This document shows, piece after piece, positions 1 through 9,370 of a stretch of 64,000 bases of DNA. This DNA comes from Chromatiales bacterium (GTDB lineage: Bacteria; Pseudomonadota; Gammaproteobacteria; UBA6429; Thiohalophilaceae): the NCBI GenBank assembly GCA_027076325.1, contig JALTJZ010000045.1, positions 1-64,000 on the forward strand, given 5' to 3'. The notes beneath the pieces are model-generated. The model ran no database searches. It was not told where the DNA came from and was given only the letters and a program-made list of their open reading frames with translations. The first letter of the stretch is position 1; each line of letters begins with the position of its first letter. The translations under genes were made by a program, and so were the position numbers.

Positions 1-99
1 ATAAACGGAAAAAATGATTTCACTATCTGGCTGAAAAATGAAAAAGAATCGATTGAAATTAAGCAAACAAAAGTGGAAACTTATGGCATTCCCGAATAA
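1..99 (+). CDS. C-terminal end of an unknown protein (5' end outside window)
   Basis: Frame 1 is open from the first base to a TAA at 97-99 and gives the last 32 residues of a protein. The tail is hydrophilic, rich in Lys and Glu, and ends in Gly-Ile-Pro-Glu. It lies 24 bases upstream of, and on the same strand as, the next gene, so the two may be co-transcribed. Too little is left to assign a family. Confidence 0.5.
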   Translation: MNGKNDFTIWLKNEKESIEIKQTKVETYGIPE

Positions 100-123
100 G
101 AGCACTCGACGTTAAACCGCTTA

Positions 124-1401
124 ATGACACCACAATCACTACGCGCCATTTACCAATTTAAAGTCACCTTGAAAGGTGCCAGACCACCCATATGGCGTCG
201 GTTCCAGATTGCCAGCAGTGATACCCTTGAAGACTTACACCTTGTCTTACAAATTGTAATGGGCTGGCAAAATGTACACTTACATGAGTTCAACTACAAA
301 AAAATACGCTACGGGGTTCCAGATAAGAATTACCCCTCCGACATTGCAGATGAAACAAATTACCGGCTGGCGCAACTGCTAAAAAAAGAAAAAGACAAAC
401 TTACCTATGATTATGACTTTGGCGATGGCTGGCGGCATGATGTTATTCTTGAAAAAATACTGCCTTTCAATACCGATACCACTTTACCCAACTGTATAAA
501 AGGCAAACGTGCCTGCCCACCTGAAGATATTGGTGGACTCGGAGGCTATATGCATTTTTTACAAATCCTTTCAGATCCATCCGACCCTGAATACAAAGAA
601 ACCTTAGATTGGATGGGTGGAGAATTTGACCCAGAACATTTTAATTTAGAAGAAATTAACGAGGTTTTGTATGCATATTTCAATCAAGCCGATAAAATTA
701 TTGAGGTTGATTTAACCGACATAAGCAACCCCAATACTATCGACTTCCTTGACAACTTCTTGTTATATCGAATAAAGGAAGAGCTAGACAACAATGAGCA
801 TGATGAAGGTATCCTTTGCATAAGTGAGCTTGATGGCTTTTTTACTGCCATCGCCAGTGGTCCGGAATTAATTCCACCTTCACAGTGGTTGCCTGCTGTA
901 TGGGGTGAATTTGAGCCTGAATGGGAAAGCGAACAGGAATTCCAGAATGTTATTGGCTTGATGATAGCCATCATGAATGATATTTCAACCAACCTGATGG
1001 AATCCCCTGAAAAATTTGAAGCCAACTTTGAATACCGTGAATTCAAAGATAAAACCGTCACTATCGTCGATGAATGGTGTGAAGGCTATTGGCGAGGTAT
1101 TTCACTGGCACTTAACAGCTGGAATATTGACTCCGCCGACATGGCTCTTTTACTCACACCCATTCTGGCCTTTAGCAGCCAATCAAACTGGAAAGGCCAT
1201 GAATTTAGCGAGCAGGAATTAGAAAACCTGCAACGGAATATCGAACCCAATGCGCGTAAAATTCATGCTTACTGGCTCAATCAACGGATACCTCCCACAC
1301 TCTCGCATAAGTCACACCAACGCAACACGCCAAAAACAGGCCGCAATGACCCATGCCCCTGTGGCAGCGGTAAAAAATATAAGAAGTGTTGCCTACACTA
1401 G
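124..1401 (+). CDS. pRiA4b ORF-3-like / UPF0149 / SEC-C three-domain protein
   Basis: The 425-residue protein appears to join three modules. Residues about 8-185 resemble the plasmid pRiA4b ORF-3 family: an early PPIWRR motif, then YDFGDGWRH, then a Cys-Pro-Pro-Glu-Asp-Ile-Gly-Gly stretch. Residues about 200-385 resemble UPF0149 (YgfB/YecA), with a characteristic helix ending in WCEGYWRG. The last 20 residues are a SEC-C zinc motif ([13 protein letters not shown]), the module found at the SecA C-terminus and on many YecA-like proteins. The function is unknown. SEC-C motifs bind zinc and often contact ribosomes or protein partners, so a role in protein quality control is possible but is inference. 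The family's label as a transposon passenger does not make this a mobile element; I see no transposase or terminal repeats. Confidence 0.75.
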   Translation: MTPQSLRAIYQFKVTLKGARPPIWRRFQIASSDTLEDLHLVLQIVMGWQNVHLHEFNYKKIRYGVPDKNYPSDIADETNYRLAQLLKKEKDKLTYDYDFGDGWRHDVILEKILPFNTDTTLPNCIKGKRACPPEDIGGLGGYMHFLQILSDPSDPEYKETLDWMGGEFDPEHFNLEEINEVLYAYFNQADKIIEVDLTDISNPNTIDFLDNFLLYRIKEELDNNEHDEGILCISELDGFFTAIASGPELIPPSQWLPAVWGEFEPEWESEQEFQNVIGLMIAIMNDISTNLMESPEKFEANFEYREFKDKTVTIVDEWCEGYWRGISLALNSWNIDSADMALLLTPILAFSSQSNWKGHEFSEQELENLQRNIEPNARKIHAYWLNQRIPPTLSHKSHQRNTPKTGRNDPCPCGSGKKYKKCCLH

Positions 1402-1459
1402 CAAGAATATTGATGGGTAAAATTTTAAGTTATTGTTTTTATTCGAGGCTGTTGCTCTA

Positions 1460-1546
1460 TCAGGTGTTAGGCTAATTTTGAGATGATTTTACACCTGACA
1501 AGGCATTTAGATAGCAAAAATAATCTAGGCAGGGCAAAAATTAGCC
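1460..1546. repeat. Interlaced inverted repeats in a convergent intergenic gap
   Basis: The 180-base gap between the three-domain gene and rsmI, which converge here, holds two interleaved inverted repeats. One is TCAGGTGT (1460-1467) against ACACCTGA (1491-1498). The other is GGCTAATTTTG (1470-1480) against CAAAAATTAGCC (1535-1546, one extra A). They could fold as alternative structures and end transcription from either side, but there is no clean U-tract. Confidence 0.35.
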
Positions 1547-1581
1547 AAAACAAGCAATAGACAAAAAATCAGAGCCTGGTA

Positions 1582-2466
1582 TTAATCCGCTTCAGATGAA
1601 ATAGCCAATGCATGCTGATAAAGCTGATTTTTCCGCAAACCGGTGATTTCTGCCGTTAATGCGGCGGCTTTTTTAGTGGAAACTTCCTTTAATAATAATT
1701 TAAGGATCCGCTCAGCTTCGGCATCGACTTCTTCGCTTGCGGGTTGCGCTGTTTCACCCTGTACCACCAGTACAATTTCACCTTTGCGCTGGTTGGTGTC
1801 AGCACTGACCCATTCCTGCAATGCCCCAAGTGTATCCGCACGAATCGTTTCATACATTTTGGTCAGCTCTCGCATAAAAACAGCTTGTCGGTTGGCTCCA
1901 AAATATTCAGCCATGTCCGATAAAGTATCAATGATCCGGTGTGGCGCTTCGAAAAAAACCAGTGTATCGGTTGATGCGGACAGTTCCTTAATACGCGCGA
2001 CTCGATGGGTGCTTTTTGCCGCTAAAAAACCTTCAAAATGAACCCGGTTGGTGGGTAACCCCGCTGCACACAATGCCGAGGTTAAAGTACTGGCACCAGG
2101 AATGGGGGTAACCCGAATACCGGCCTGATGCGCTTGCTGAACCAGATAGTAACCGGGGTCGCTTATCAGTGGCGTACCGGCATCTGAAATAACGGCAATC
2201 GACTCACCAGCCTGTAATTTTGCAATTAAATCCTCACAAACACCACGTTCGTTATGTTCGTGAAGAGATGTTAAGCTACCGGTAATAGCAAATTGTTGTA
2301 ATAAAGGTCGGCTATGACGCGTGTCTTCCGCAGCGATTAAATCAACATTTTTTAAGGTGTCGATTGCACGTTGTGACATATCCCCCAAATTGCCAATGGG
2401 CGTTGCGACAATATATAAGGTACCTGATAATGTGCTACCTGATAATGTATTAATAGATGGGTTCAC
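1582..2466 (-). CDS. rsmI: 16S rRNA (cytidine1402-2'-O)-methyltransferase RsmI
   Basis: RsmI uses SAM to methylate the ribose 2'-OH of C1402 in the ribosomal decoding centre. The 294-residue length fits the family. The tetrapyrrole-methylase fold shows as TPIGN (residues 22-26), the AEDTRHS motif near residue 46 and the SDAGTPLISDPG loop near 95-106. The N-terminus before the fold carries a short duplicated TLSG, encoded by a 13-bp direct repeat, so the true start could be a little further in. The gene diverges from lpoA with 43 bases between starts, the same pairing as in E. coli (yraL/yraM). Confidence 0.95.
   Translation of the reverse strand: MNPSINTLSGSTLSGTLYIVATPIGNLGDMSQRAIDTLKNVDLIAAEDTRHSRPLLQQFAITGSLTSLHEHNERGVCEDLIAKLQAGESIAVISDAGTPLISDPGYYLVQQAHQAGIRVTPIPGASTLTSALCAAGLPTNRVHFEGFLAAKSTHRVARIKELSASTDTLVFFEAPHRIIDTLSDMAEYFGANRQAVFMRELTKMYETIRADTLGALQEWVSADTNQRKGEIVLVVQGETAQPASEEVDAEAERILKLLLKEVSTKKAAALTAEITGLRKNQLYQHALAISSEAD
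2421..2448. repeat. Direct repeat of 13 bp at 15-bp period in the rsmI 5' end
   Basis: TACCTGATAATGT occurs at 2421-2433 and again at 2436-2448. It lies inside the first codons of rsmI and gives the Thr-Leu-Ser-Gly duplication. The period is a multiple of three, so the frame is kept. It looks like a small slippage duplication. Confidence 0.7.
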
Positions 2467-2509
2467 TTATAATCCGTACCATAAATTTAATGAAACTAAA
2501 GATATTGTA

Positions 2510-4411
2510 ATGACTCAAACACTAAACCGCGCCATTTTTAAGAACACGTTACTTTTATTAACGCTTATCTTATTCACAGCCTGTAGCACCACAACAGAAT
2601 ATTCTGATAGCATAGCCATTGACGATAGCGTACCCGAAATAACCGCAACGTCTATTCAAAGCAATGCGCTACTGATTAAACAACAATACCAAACAGCGGT
2701 CGACTTTTACCAACAGGCATTAGCTCAGTCAACATCTGATGAGCAAACACGCTATATTCAATTACGACTGGCTGCGAGTTTCGCACACATTGACCAACTA
2801 CACCAATCACGACAAATTCTGGCCACAATTGATGCTGCATCATTATCACCGGTTGAACAACAACTATTGCTTTTAGCTAAAGCCAATATTGCCATTGCCG
2901 AAAGAAAACCCGATGAAGTGTTGCAATTATTACATACAAATTTTGCTGTTAACACCGATGCAAGTTTACTGGCTGAATACCATCTACTCCGGGCGCTGGC
3001 ACTTTCAATGCAGGGCAACCCGCTGGATTCCGCTCAGGAACGTGTTTATTTTGAAAACTATATTCAGGACCCAGGCTTGATTCATGCTAACCAGAAAAAA
3101 ATCTGGGAACTGCTTGCCAATTTGTCAATTCGCTCACTACAACAATTAATAACGGCTCCACCACCGGATATTTTAAGCGGCTGGATGGAACTGGTTAAGA
3201 TTGCAAAAGCCTACCAACTCAATCCGATTGACTTAAAAATACAAATAAGCAAGTGGCAACAAAACTACCCTGACCACCCGATACAACAAGCCATGCTGGA
3301 AAACTTAATGCTGCGCAAACAGGAAGACGTTGCCGTTCCTGATCATATTGCATTACTGCTCCCCTTATCCGGTAATTTTTCAAAAGCATCCGATGCTATC
3401 CGTGATGGCTTTATTGCCGCCTATTATTCCCAATCTGCTGAGCGCAAACAAAGTATTAAAATTTACGATACAACTGATACCACAAAAAGTTTTACCGATG
3501 TTTACCAACAAGCAGTTAATGATGGCGCGCAATTTATTATTGGTCCATTACGCAAACAATCCATACAACAATTACTCGAGTATGATATTTTACCCGTCCC
3601 CACAATGGCACTCAATTATATTGGCCTTGATGCACCACCACCGAGTAACTTGTATATGTTTGGTTTGTCTCCCGAAGAAGAGGCACGCCAGGTTGCACAA
3701 CGCACCTGGCTTGATGGCTATATCCGCGCCGCAGCTATCTATCCTTCCGGCCCCTGGGGTGAACGTGTCTTTAATGCCTTTAAAACACAGTGGGAAGCGA
3801 TTGGCGGGCTAGTTGTTGGCCAACAAACTTATAATCCAACCAAGCGTGATTTTTCTCAACCGATCCGCAATATGCTGGAAATTAATGCCAGCCAGCAACG
3901 CTTCCGCAAACTCACCACGGTACTGCAACGTAAAATTAAATTTACCGCTCGCCGCCGTCAGGATGTGGACTTTATTTTCCTGGCAGCCTATCCGAGGCAA
4001 GCACGACAAATTCGGCCGCAAATAAAATTTTATCATGCCGCCGATATTCCAATTTACTCAACATCACATGTCTTTACCGGCAATCTTAACCAGGAAAGAG
4101 ACCGTGATATGGATGGCATGATCTTTGGTGACATGCCCTGGGTACTCACGGAAAGTACCTCACACCATGGTTTACGCGCTGAGATTGAATCCCTTATTTC
4201 GGATGCGGGCAACCGCTTGCAACGCCTTTATGCACTGGGTATTGATGCTTTCAATATTATCCCGGCAATCAATACCTTAAGTAACTATTCCTATGAACGT
4301 TTTGATGGTGAAACCGGCAGTTTAAGTCTGGATGAATATCGTCGAGTTAAACGCCAGTTAACCTGGGTCACCTTCCGTAGCGGTCGCCCCAGTCTGATTA
4401 CGAATAATTAA
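2510..4411 (+). CDS. lpoA: LpoA, outer-membrane lipoprotein activator of PBP1a
   Basis: LpoA reaches from the outer membrane through the peptidoglycan to stimulate the bifunctional synthase PBP1a. The frame is open further upstream, but the ATG at 2510 gives a classic lipoprotein signal (basic start, hydrophobic Leu-rich core, Phe-Thr-Ala-Cys with the lipidated Cys25), so I reject the longer start that runs into rsmI. The 633-residue product has a helical TPR-like N-terminal half, then from about residue 277 a periplasmic-binding-protein-like domain beginning HIALLLPLSG. It is the first gene of an lpoA-yraN-diaA operon. LpoA is essentially restricted to Gammaproteobacteria, which supports the taxonomic call. 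Confidence 0.93.
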   Translation: MTQTLNRAIFKNTLLLLTLILFTACSTTTEYSDSIAIDDSVPEITATSIQSNALLIKQQYQTAVDFYQQALAQSTSDEQTRYIQLRLAASFAHIDQLHQSRQILATIDAASLSPVEQQLLLLAKANIAIAERKPDEVLQLLHTNFAVNTDASLLAEYHLLRALALSMQGNPLDSAQERVYFENYIQDPGLIHANQKKIWELLANLSIRSLQQLITAPPPDILSGWMELVKIAKAYQLNPIDLKIQISKWQQNYPDHPIQQAMLENLMLRKQEDVAVPDHIALLLPLSGNFSKASDAIRDGFIAAYYSQSAERKQSIKIYDTTDTTKSFTDVYQQAVNDGAQFIIGPLRKQSIQQLLEYDILPVPTMALNYIGLDAPPPSNLYMFGLSPEEEARQVAQRTWLDGYIRAAAIYPSGPWGERVFNAFKTQWEAIGGLVVGQQTYNPTKRDFSQPIRNMLEINASQQRFRKLTTVLQRKIKFTARRRQDVDFIFLAAYPRQARQIRPQIKFYHAADIPIYSTSHVFTGNLNQERDRDMDGMIFGDMPWVLTESTSHHGLRAEIESLISDAGNRLQRLYALGIDAFNIIPAINTLSNYSYERFDGETGSLSLDEYRRVKRQLTWVTFRSGRPSLITNN

Positions 4412-4794
4412 TGACATTACTGCAAAAAGCAAAACATTTATTAACCGGTGAGGCTGCCGAACAGGATGCATGCCAGTTTCTCATCAAGCAAAAACTAAAA
4501 CTTGTTTGTAAAAACTACCGCAGCCGCTTTGGTGAAATCGATTTAATAATGCAAGATCAGCAGTCCCTTGTATTTATTGAAGTGCGTTACCGCAAACATG
4601 ACCGGTTTGGCAGCGGTGCTGAAAGCATTACCCTTAGCAAACAGCGCAAACTGATAAAAACAGCCAGCCATTATTTACAGCAAACGCCTGGCGCAAACCA
4701 GTTAGCTGCCCGCTTTGATGTCATATCGATATCAGCAGGAAATAAAAGCCAGCAAAGTAAAATTGACTGGATAAAGAATGCTTTTCAAGCGTAA
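4411..4794 (+). CDS. yraN: YraN/UPF0102 family endonuclease-like protein
   Basis: This 127-residue protein belongs to UPF0102, a restriction-endonuclease-like fold of uncertain role. The nuclease-type core is visible: a Gly-Glu-Ile-Asp-Leu-Ile segment near residue 50 followed by FIEVRYRK, which supplies the acidic and basic residues of the fold. Its ATG overlaps the lpoA stop (TAATG), implying translational coupling. The neighbours lpoA and diaA are the same as in E. coli. No substrate is established for the family. Confidence 0.9.
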   Translation: MTLLQKAKHLLTGEAAEQDACQFLIKQKLKLVCKNYRSRFGEIDLIMQDQQSLVFIEVRYRKHDRFGSGAESITLSKQRKLIKTASHYLQQTPGANQLAARFDVISISAGNKSQQSKIDWIKNAFQA

Positions 4795-4833
4795 AATACA
4801 TATAGACTGAATAAATCCTCTTCAAAGAGATAA

Positions 4834-5430
<597 letters not shown>

Positions 5431-5438
5431 TTCTATCC

Positions 5439-6839
5439 ATGCCAGACGAAACCCTGACAGCTGAATTTCTGACACAACTTAAAAACTGTGTTGCTGCAAA
5501 GGCATGTTTTACAGATCCTTCCGATTGCTATGCTTATGGTTATGATAATAGCCGTAACCATCAATTACCACATGCCGTTGTGCTACCCAATGATGAAGAA
5601 CAAATACAGAAAATTATAAGTCTTTGTAATAAACATAAGATTGCATTAACTGTTCGGGGGCGTGGCACGGGTACAGCCGGAGGCAGTGTTCCATTACGGC
5701 GAGGTGTTGTCCTGTCAACAGAAAACATGACAGAAATTATTAATATCGACCCTGATAACCGGGTGGCAACAGTGCAACCCGGGGTACTGAATCAGACTTT
5801 ACAGGATGCACTCGCCAAACATCAGTTATTCTGGGCACCCGATCCAACCAGCGCCGCTTTTTGCAGTATTGGAGGGAATCTGGCGATTAACTCAGCCGGG
5901 CCACGCGCTGTTAAATATGGTACCACCCGGGATAATGTTTTAGGGCTTCATGCTATTACCGGTAATGGCATGAAAATTAAAACCGGTGTGCGAACAACCA
6001 AAGGTGTTGTTGGTTATGATTTAACACGGCTTATAGTTGGTTCTGAAGGTACGCTTGCGGTTATTACTCAGGCACATTTAAAATTACTGCCCTTGCCTGA
6101 AAGCAAAGCCACTTCACAAATATTCTACAAAGATATTGAATCAGCAACCAATGCAATAACAAAAGTGATGGCACAACCCATTAGCCCCTGTGCACTGGAG
6201 TTTATCGACTCTGCCTGTCTGGATATTATTCGCCAGCACACTAACGAACCAATACCGCCAGCAGCAAAAGCATTACTCATGATTGATGTCGATGGTAACC
6301 CGGAAACCATAAAAGCCGCCACTCATGCTATCACTGAAAGTGTACAAAATAACGGCCTTATTGAACTCAATACAGCCGACTCAAAAGCAGAAATAGAAAA
6401 AATCTGGAAAACACGAAAAGTACTCTCACCTGCCTTACGTACCATTGCACCCAAAAAAATTAATGAAGATGTGGTTGTACCGGTCTCAGAAATTCCGGCA
6501 CTAATAAAACAACTACAAATGATTTCCGATAAATACAGTATTCCAATTGTTAACTTCGGCCATGCCGGTAACGGTAATATTCATACAAACTTATTGTTAG
6601 ATGAAACTAACCGCATACAGGCCAATAATGCGCAAGCCTGTTTAAACGATGTATTCGAGCTGGTGTTAAAATTAAATGGTACGCTCTCAGGCGAGCACGG
6701 TGTTGGCATTGAAAAACGCGATTATGTTGGGCGGGAAATCGATAACAATACACTGAACTTAATGCGCCAGATAAAAACCCAGTTTGATCCGAATAATATT
6801 TTAAATCCGGATAAGATGTTTCCATTAATAAAAGAATAA
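5439..6839 (+). CDS. FAD-linked oxidase, GlcD / D-lactate dehydrogenase type
   Basis: The 466-residue flavoprotein is of the FAD-PCMH plus C-terminal cap type that oxidises D-2-hydroxy acids such as D-lactate, glycolate or D-2-hydroxyglutarate. The FAD pyrophosphate loop is RGRGTGTAGG near residue 70. The C-terminal domain has NFGHAGNGNIH and SGEHGVGIEKR, the histidine and glutamate motifs of this class. GlcE and GlcF partners are not present, so it is more likely a stand-alone dehydrogenase than a glycolate oxidase subunit. It starts 8 bases after diaA, where E. coli and pseudomonads have dolP, and may be read through from that operon. The exact substrate cannot be told from sequence. Confidence 0.88.
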   Translation: MPDETLTAEFLTQLKNCVAAKACFTDPSDCYAYGYDNSRNHQLPHAVVLPNDEEQIQKIISLCNKHKIALTVRGRGTGTAGGSVPLRRGVVLSTENMTEIINIDPDNRVATVQPGVLNQTLQDALAKHQLFWAPDPTSAAFCSIGGNLAINSAGPRAVKYGTTRDNVLGLHAITGNGMKIKTGVRTTKGVVGYDLTRLIVGSEGTLAVITQAHLKLLPLPESKATSQIFYKDIESATNAITKVMAQPISPCALEFIDSACLDIIRQHTNEPIPPAAKALLMIDVDGNPETIKAATHAITESVQNNGLIELNTADSKAEIEKIWKTRKVLSPALRTIAPKKINEDVVVPVSEIPALIKQLQMISDKYSIPIVNFGHAGNGNIHTNLLLDETNRIQANNAQACLNDVFELVLKLNGTLSGEHGVGIEKRDYVGREIDNNTLNLMRQIKTQFDPNNILNPDKMFPLIKE

Positions 6840-6859
6840 ATTTCTTACGTACACAACAA

Positions 6860-7035
6860 GATTGTCGCGCTATCGCTCGTAATGACGTAAGTTAACGTTA
6901 TTATTTACACGGGAATTGAGGGATAACGAGAGGCTCAAGTACAGGGCAAAAAGCTAACGCAAAAGCAGAGATTTGCACATGGACGGGCGAGCGCGACTAA
7001 CAATAAAGTAAGTGAGCATTTTTCGTTAGCTTTTT
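6860..7035. repeat. Repeat-element remnant and long-loop inverted repeat in a convergent gap
   Basis: The 229-base gap between two convergent genes holds two things. At 6860-6886 is a stretch whose reverse complement begins CGTCATTACGAGCGATAG, much like one arm of the GTCATTGCGAG-type intergenic repeats seen elsewhere in this window (18803-18817). Further on, AAAAAGCTAACG (6948-6959) pairs perfectly with CGTTAGCTTTTT (7024-7035) across a 64-base loop. The latter could be a structured RNA or a terminator; I see no ORF. Confidence 0.45.
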
Positions 7036-7068
7036 AACGCCGTAATTGAGTCTTTCGTTCTTTATCAA

Positions 7069-7326
7069 TCAGGCGGAAGAACCGCTAAGGGCTAGCTCAT
7101 TCCCATTAATAAAATCAACATCCAGTGTTTCCGTTTCAAAACCATGCTTTTCAACAATATCGATAACCTGCTGTAAATCAAACAACTGATACGATGTAAT
7201 CATCACTAAATGACTTTGTAATGAAACCCTGACACTAATTCCGTTTATTTCATTTAACTCTGCTTCCAGCTTCTCGGCCTGATGGGGGTAAATCATGCCG
7301 TATACTTCAAATGAAATAATTCTCAT
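7069..7326 (-). CDS. Small unknown protein with predicted ferredoxin-like fold
   Basis: I do not recognise this 85-residue protein. The alternation of hydrophobic strands and amphipathic helices suggests a beta-alpha-beta-beta-alpha-beta arrangement like ACT or heavy-metal-associated domains. There are no cysteines, so it is not a metal chaperone of the usual CxxC kind. It sits alone on the minus strand downstream of sspB and is convergent with the FAD oxidase. The ATG at 7326 is the only plausible start. Function unknown. Confidence 0.65.
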   Translation of the reverse strand: MRIISFEVYGMIYPHQAEKLEAELNEINGISVRVSLQSHLVMITSYQLFDLQQVIDIVEKHGFETETLDVDFINGNELALSGSSA

Positions 7327-7427
7327 TATCGTACCCTGAATAACTGTGTGAATAGTAAATAGTTTAGCAGATTATACCTGTTCCTGTTTCAAAAAAGAAA
7401 AGATAAAACTGCAAATAGAAGCAGATT

Positions 7428-7838
7428 TTACTTTACAATTTTTAAACTGGGTTTTTTAGCGGGTGTTGTGGATGACCCCGAAGTTGTAGAATCGGGAGCC
7501 GGATCAGATGGAGGCGGTTCATCATCGGTGCCATCGGTATTAAACATCATTCCACGACCATTCTCTTTCGCATATACCGCTAAAGCTGCATCCACAGGAA
7601 AGGAAACTTCCATCGCTTTACCACTAAAACGTGCACTAAAAATAATAAACTCATTTCCAAGGTTAAGCTGCTGCGTTGCACCAGGACTGATATTTAACAG
7701 AATCTTATCATCTTCGACATACTCAAGTGGAATCACAACGTTTTCATGATTGGCGTCCACCAAAACATAAGGCGTTAAGTCACTATCAAGTATCCACTCA
7801 TGCATAGCTCGAATAAGATAAGGTCGGCTTGAAACCAT
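7428..7838 (-). CDS. sspB: SspB, ClpXP specificity-enhancing adaptor
   Basis: SspB binds ssrA-tagged proteins and delivers them to ClpXP. The frame stays open upstream into sspA, but family members begin at the methionine encoded at 7838 (MVSSRPYLIRAMHEWI), 10 bases after the sspA stop. The 136-residue product has the folded substrate-binding domain in residues 1-105, a Pro/Ser/Thr-rich flexible linker, and the ClpX-binding tail PSLKIVK at the extreme C-terminus. sspA-sspB pairing is conserved in beta- and gammaproteobacteria. Confidence 0.94.
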   Translation of the reverse strand: MVSSRPYLIRAMHEWILDSDLTPYVLVDANHENVVIPLEYVEDDKILLNISPGATQQLNLGNEFIIFSARFSGKAMEVSFPVDAALAVYAKENGRGMMFNTDGTDDEPPPSDPAPDSTTSGSSTTPAKKPSLKIVK

Positions 7839-7848
7839 AATCAATAAC

Positions 7849-8469
7849 TTAAGCGCGTAATTCTTTTTCTGATTCAGTGAGGCTTTCTTTAAAAGCTTCT
7901 CTTTCAAAGAGTGTATCAGCATAATTAATTAATGCTTTCGCCTGTGCAGGTAGGGTAATGCCATACGAAGGTAAGCGCCATAGCAATGCTGCCAGAGCAC
8001 AATCAATCAACGTGTATTCATCACTCATAAAGAAAGGTTTTTGTTCAAATATGGGGGATGCCCCCACTAAACTGTCTTGTAATGCTTTGCGTGCATTTTC
8101 AACATCCTCGCCCTTGCTAATTTTATTCGACAGAGTCATCCAGTCTCTTTCTATGCGTTGCAACAATAAACGAATGCGTGAACGTGACACAGGGTCAACA
8201 GGCATTAATGGTGGATGTGGGAAGCGTTCATCCAGATATTCGACAATAACCCGTTGATCATATAAAGCCAGTTCACGATCAACTAAAGTCGGAACTTCAT
8301 TATAGGGGTTTAGCTCCTGTAAATCTTCAGGTGTGTTATCCAGATCGACAAAAGTTGCATCGTAACTGATTCCCTTTTCGGCAAGAACAATTCGAACCAT
8401 ATGACAATAGAGATTATTATCACTGCTAAAAAGCATCATTGCTAAACGTTTATTTGCTACTTGCGCCAT
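7849..8469 (-). CDS. sspA: Stringent starvation protein A (SspA)
   Basis: SspA is a glutathione-transferase-like protein that binds RNA polymerase holoenzyme and affects stress and acid-response promoters. The 206 residues show a thioredoxin-like N-terminal half with the signature SSDNNLYCHMVRIVLAEKG and a helical C-terminal half. The NPYNEVPTLVDR segment is the usual cis-Pro region, and SspA proteins lack GST catalysis. It is the first gene of sspAB and lies downstream of petABC, from which a strong hairpin at 8509-8544 separates it. Confidence 0.94.
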   Translation of the reverse strand: MAQVANKRLAMMLFSSDNNLYCHMVRIVLAEKGISYDATFVDLDNTPEDLQELNPYNEVPTLVDRELALYDQRVIVEYLDERFPHPPLMPVDPVSRSRIRLLLQRIERDWMTLSNKISKGEDVENARKALQDSLVGASPIFEQKPFFMSDEYTLIDCALAALLWRLPSYGITLPAQAKALINYADTLFEREAFKESLTESEKELRA

Positions 8470-8508
8470 TTTTAATACCTATAACTTAATAAATAAAACT
8501 GAAAATAC

Positions 8509-8544
8509 AAACAAGAAAAGAGGGTTGCCCCCCTTTTCTTGTTT
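8509..8544. terminator. Bidirectional-looking hairpin between petC and sspA
   Basis: AAACAAGAAAAG followed by AGGG (8509-8524) pairs with the C-run and TTTTCTTGTTT (8529-8544), giving about 15 of 16 pairs with one mismatch and a short loop. A- and T-rich flanks give a partial U-tract when read on the minus strand. It sits 61 bases beyond the petC stop and before sspA, so it probably ends the petABC transcript. Confidence 0.75.
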
Positions 8545-8605
8545 CATTTATTTTATGCCCATCTCCTTAAAATTCAGGAAATAGAAAGCACATTAAATAT
8601 TGTTC

Positions 8606-9370
8606 CTAGTGAACATCCTTCCAGAATTCTTTCTTCATTGCATAAGAAACAATAAACAACAGGAACAAGAAACCAATTACATACACACCCATTGTGTAAC
8701 GTACTAATTTGGCTGGCTCACCCATATATTCAATAAAATTAACAAGGTCAGTCACTGCACTGTCATATTCAGCTGCACTCATTGAACCCGGAATAACGGT
8801 TTCAAAACCAAGAGCAAGCTTTTCGTGCCCCTGTTCATCTGCGCCTTTTCCATGAACAGGCTTTTTCAAACCTTCCAGTTCCCATAAAGCATGTGGCATA
8901 CCTACACTTGGAAAAACCGTGTTGTTAACGCCAAAGGGACGCGACTCATCAATATAGAATGATTTTAGATAAGTATAAATCCAGTCTGCGCCTCGAGAGC
9001 GAGCAATCACGGACAAGTCTGGTACGGCCGTTCCAAAATAAGCTTTGCCATCTTCCGCTGACATGGCAACCGTCATTAATTCACCTGCTTTTTTAGGCTT
9101 ACCTTCTTTCTCTTTAGAAAAATCAGCAGGGAAAATCATATTTTTAACAACCTGTTCATCCGTCAGGCCAATATCTTGCGCCATACGGCTATAGCGCATA
9201 TAACTGGCTGCATGACAGTTTAAACAATAGTTAACAAATAACTTTGCACCACGTTGCAGCGATGCTTTGTTATCCAGATTAATTTCGACTTCTTCCAACT
9301 GCACTTTTCCAGCTGCAAATGCAAAAGTTGGTATAAGAGAAACCAAGAGTGTTGCGATTAATTTTTTCAT
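8606..9370 (-). CDS. petC: Cytochrome c1 of the bc1 complex
   Basis: This is the c-type haem subunit of ubiquinol:cytochrome c oxidoreductase, carrying electrons from the Rieske centre to soluble cytochrome c in the periplasm. The 254-residue precursor has a Sec signal (residues 1-19, cut after Ala-Phe-Ala), a CLNCH haem site (Cys49, Cys52, His53), and a single C-terminal membrane anchor near residues 225-245. Its ATG overlaps the end of petB by one base, so petA-petB-petC form a tight operon. Confidence 0.95.
   Translation of the reverse strand: MKKLIATLLVSLIPTFAFAAGKVQLEEVEINLDNKASLQRGAKLFVNYCLNCHAASYMRYSRMAQDIGLTDEQVVKNMIFPADFSKEKEGKPKKAGELMTVAMSAEDGKAYFGTAVPDLSVIARSRGADWIYTYLKSFYIDESRPFGVNNTVFPSVGMPHALWELEGLKKPVHGKGADEQGHEKLALGFETVIPGSMSAAEYDSAVTDLVNFIEYMGEPAKLVRYTMGVYVIGFLFLLFIVSYAMKKEFWKDVH

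Noticed and set aside
124-1401. Transposon gene, from the pRiA4b/IS1096-passenger family name
   Set aside because: There is no transposase, terminal repeat or target duplication near; the label comes from family history only.
2321-2509. Upstream extension of the lpoA reading frame into rsmI
   Set aside because: The ATG at 2510 gives a complete lipoprotein signal with Cys25. The extension runs inside rsmI on the other strand and would bury the signal.
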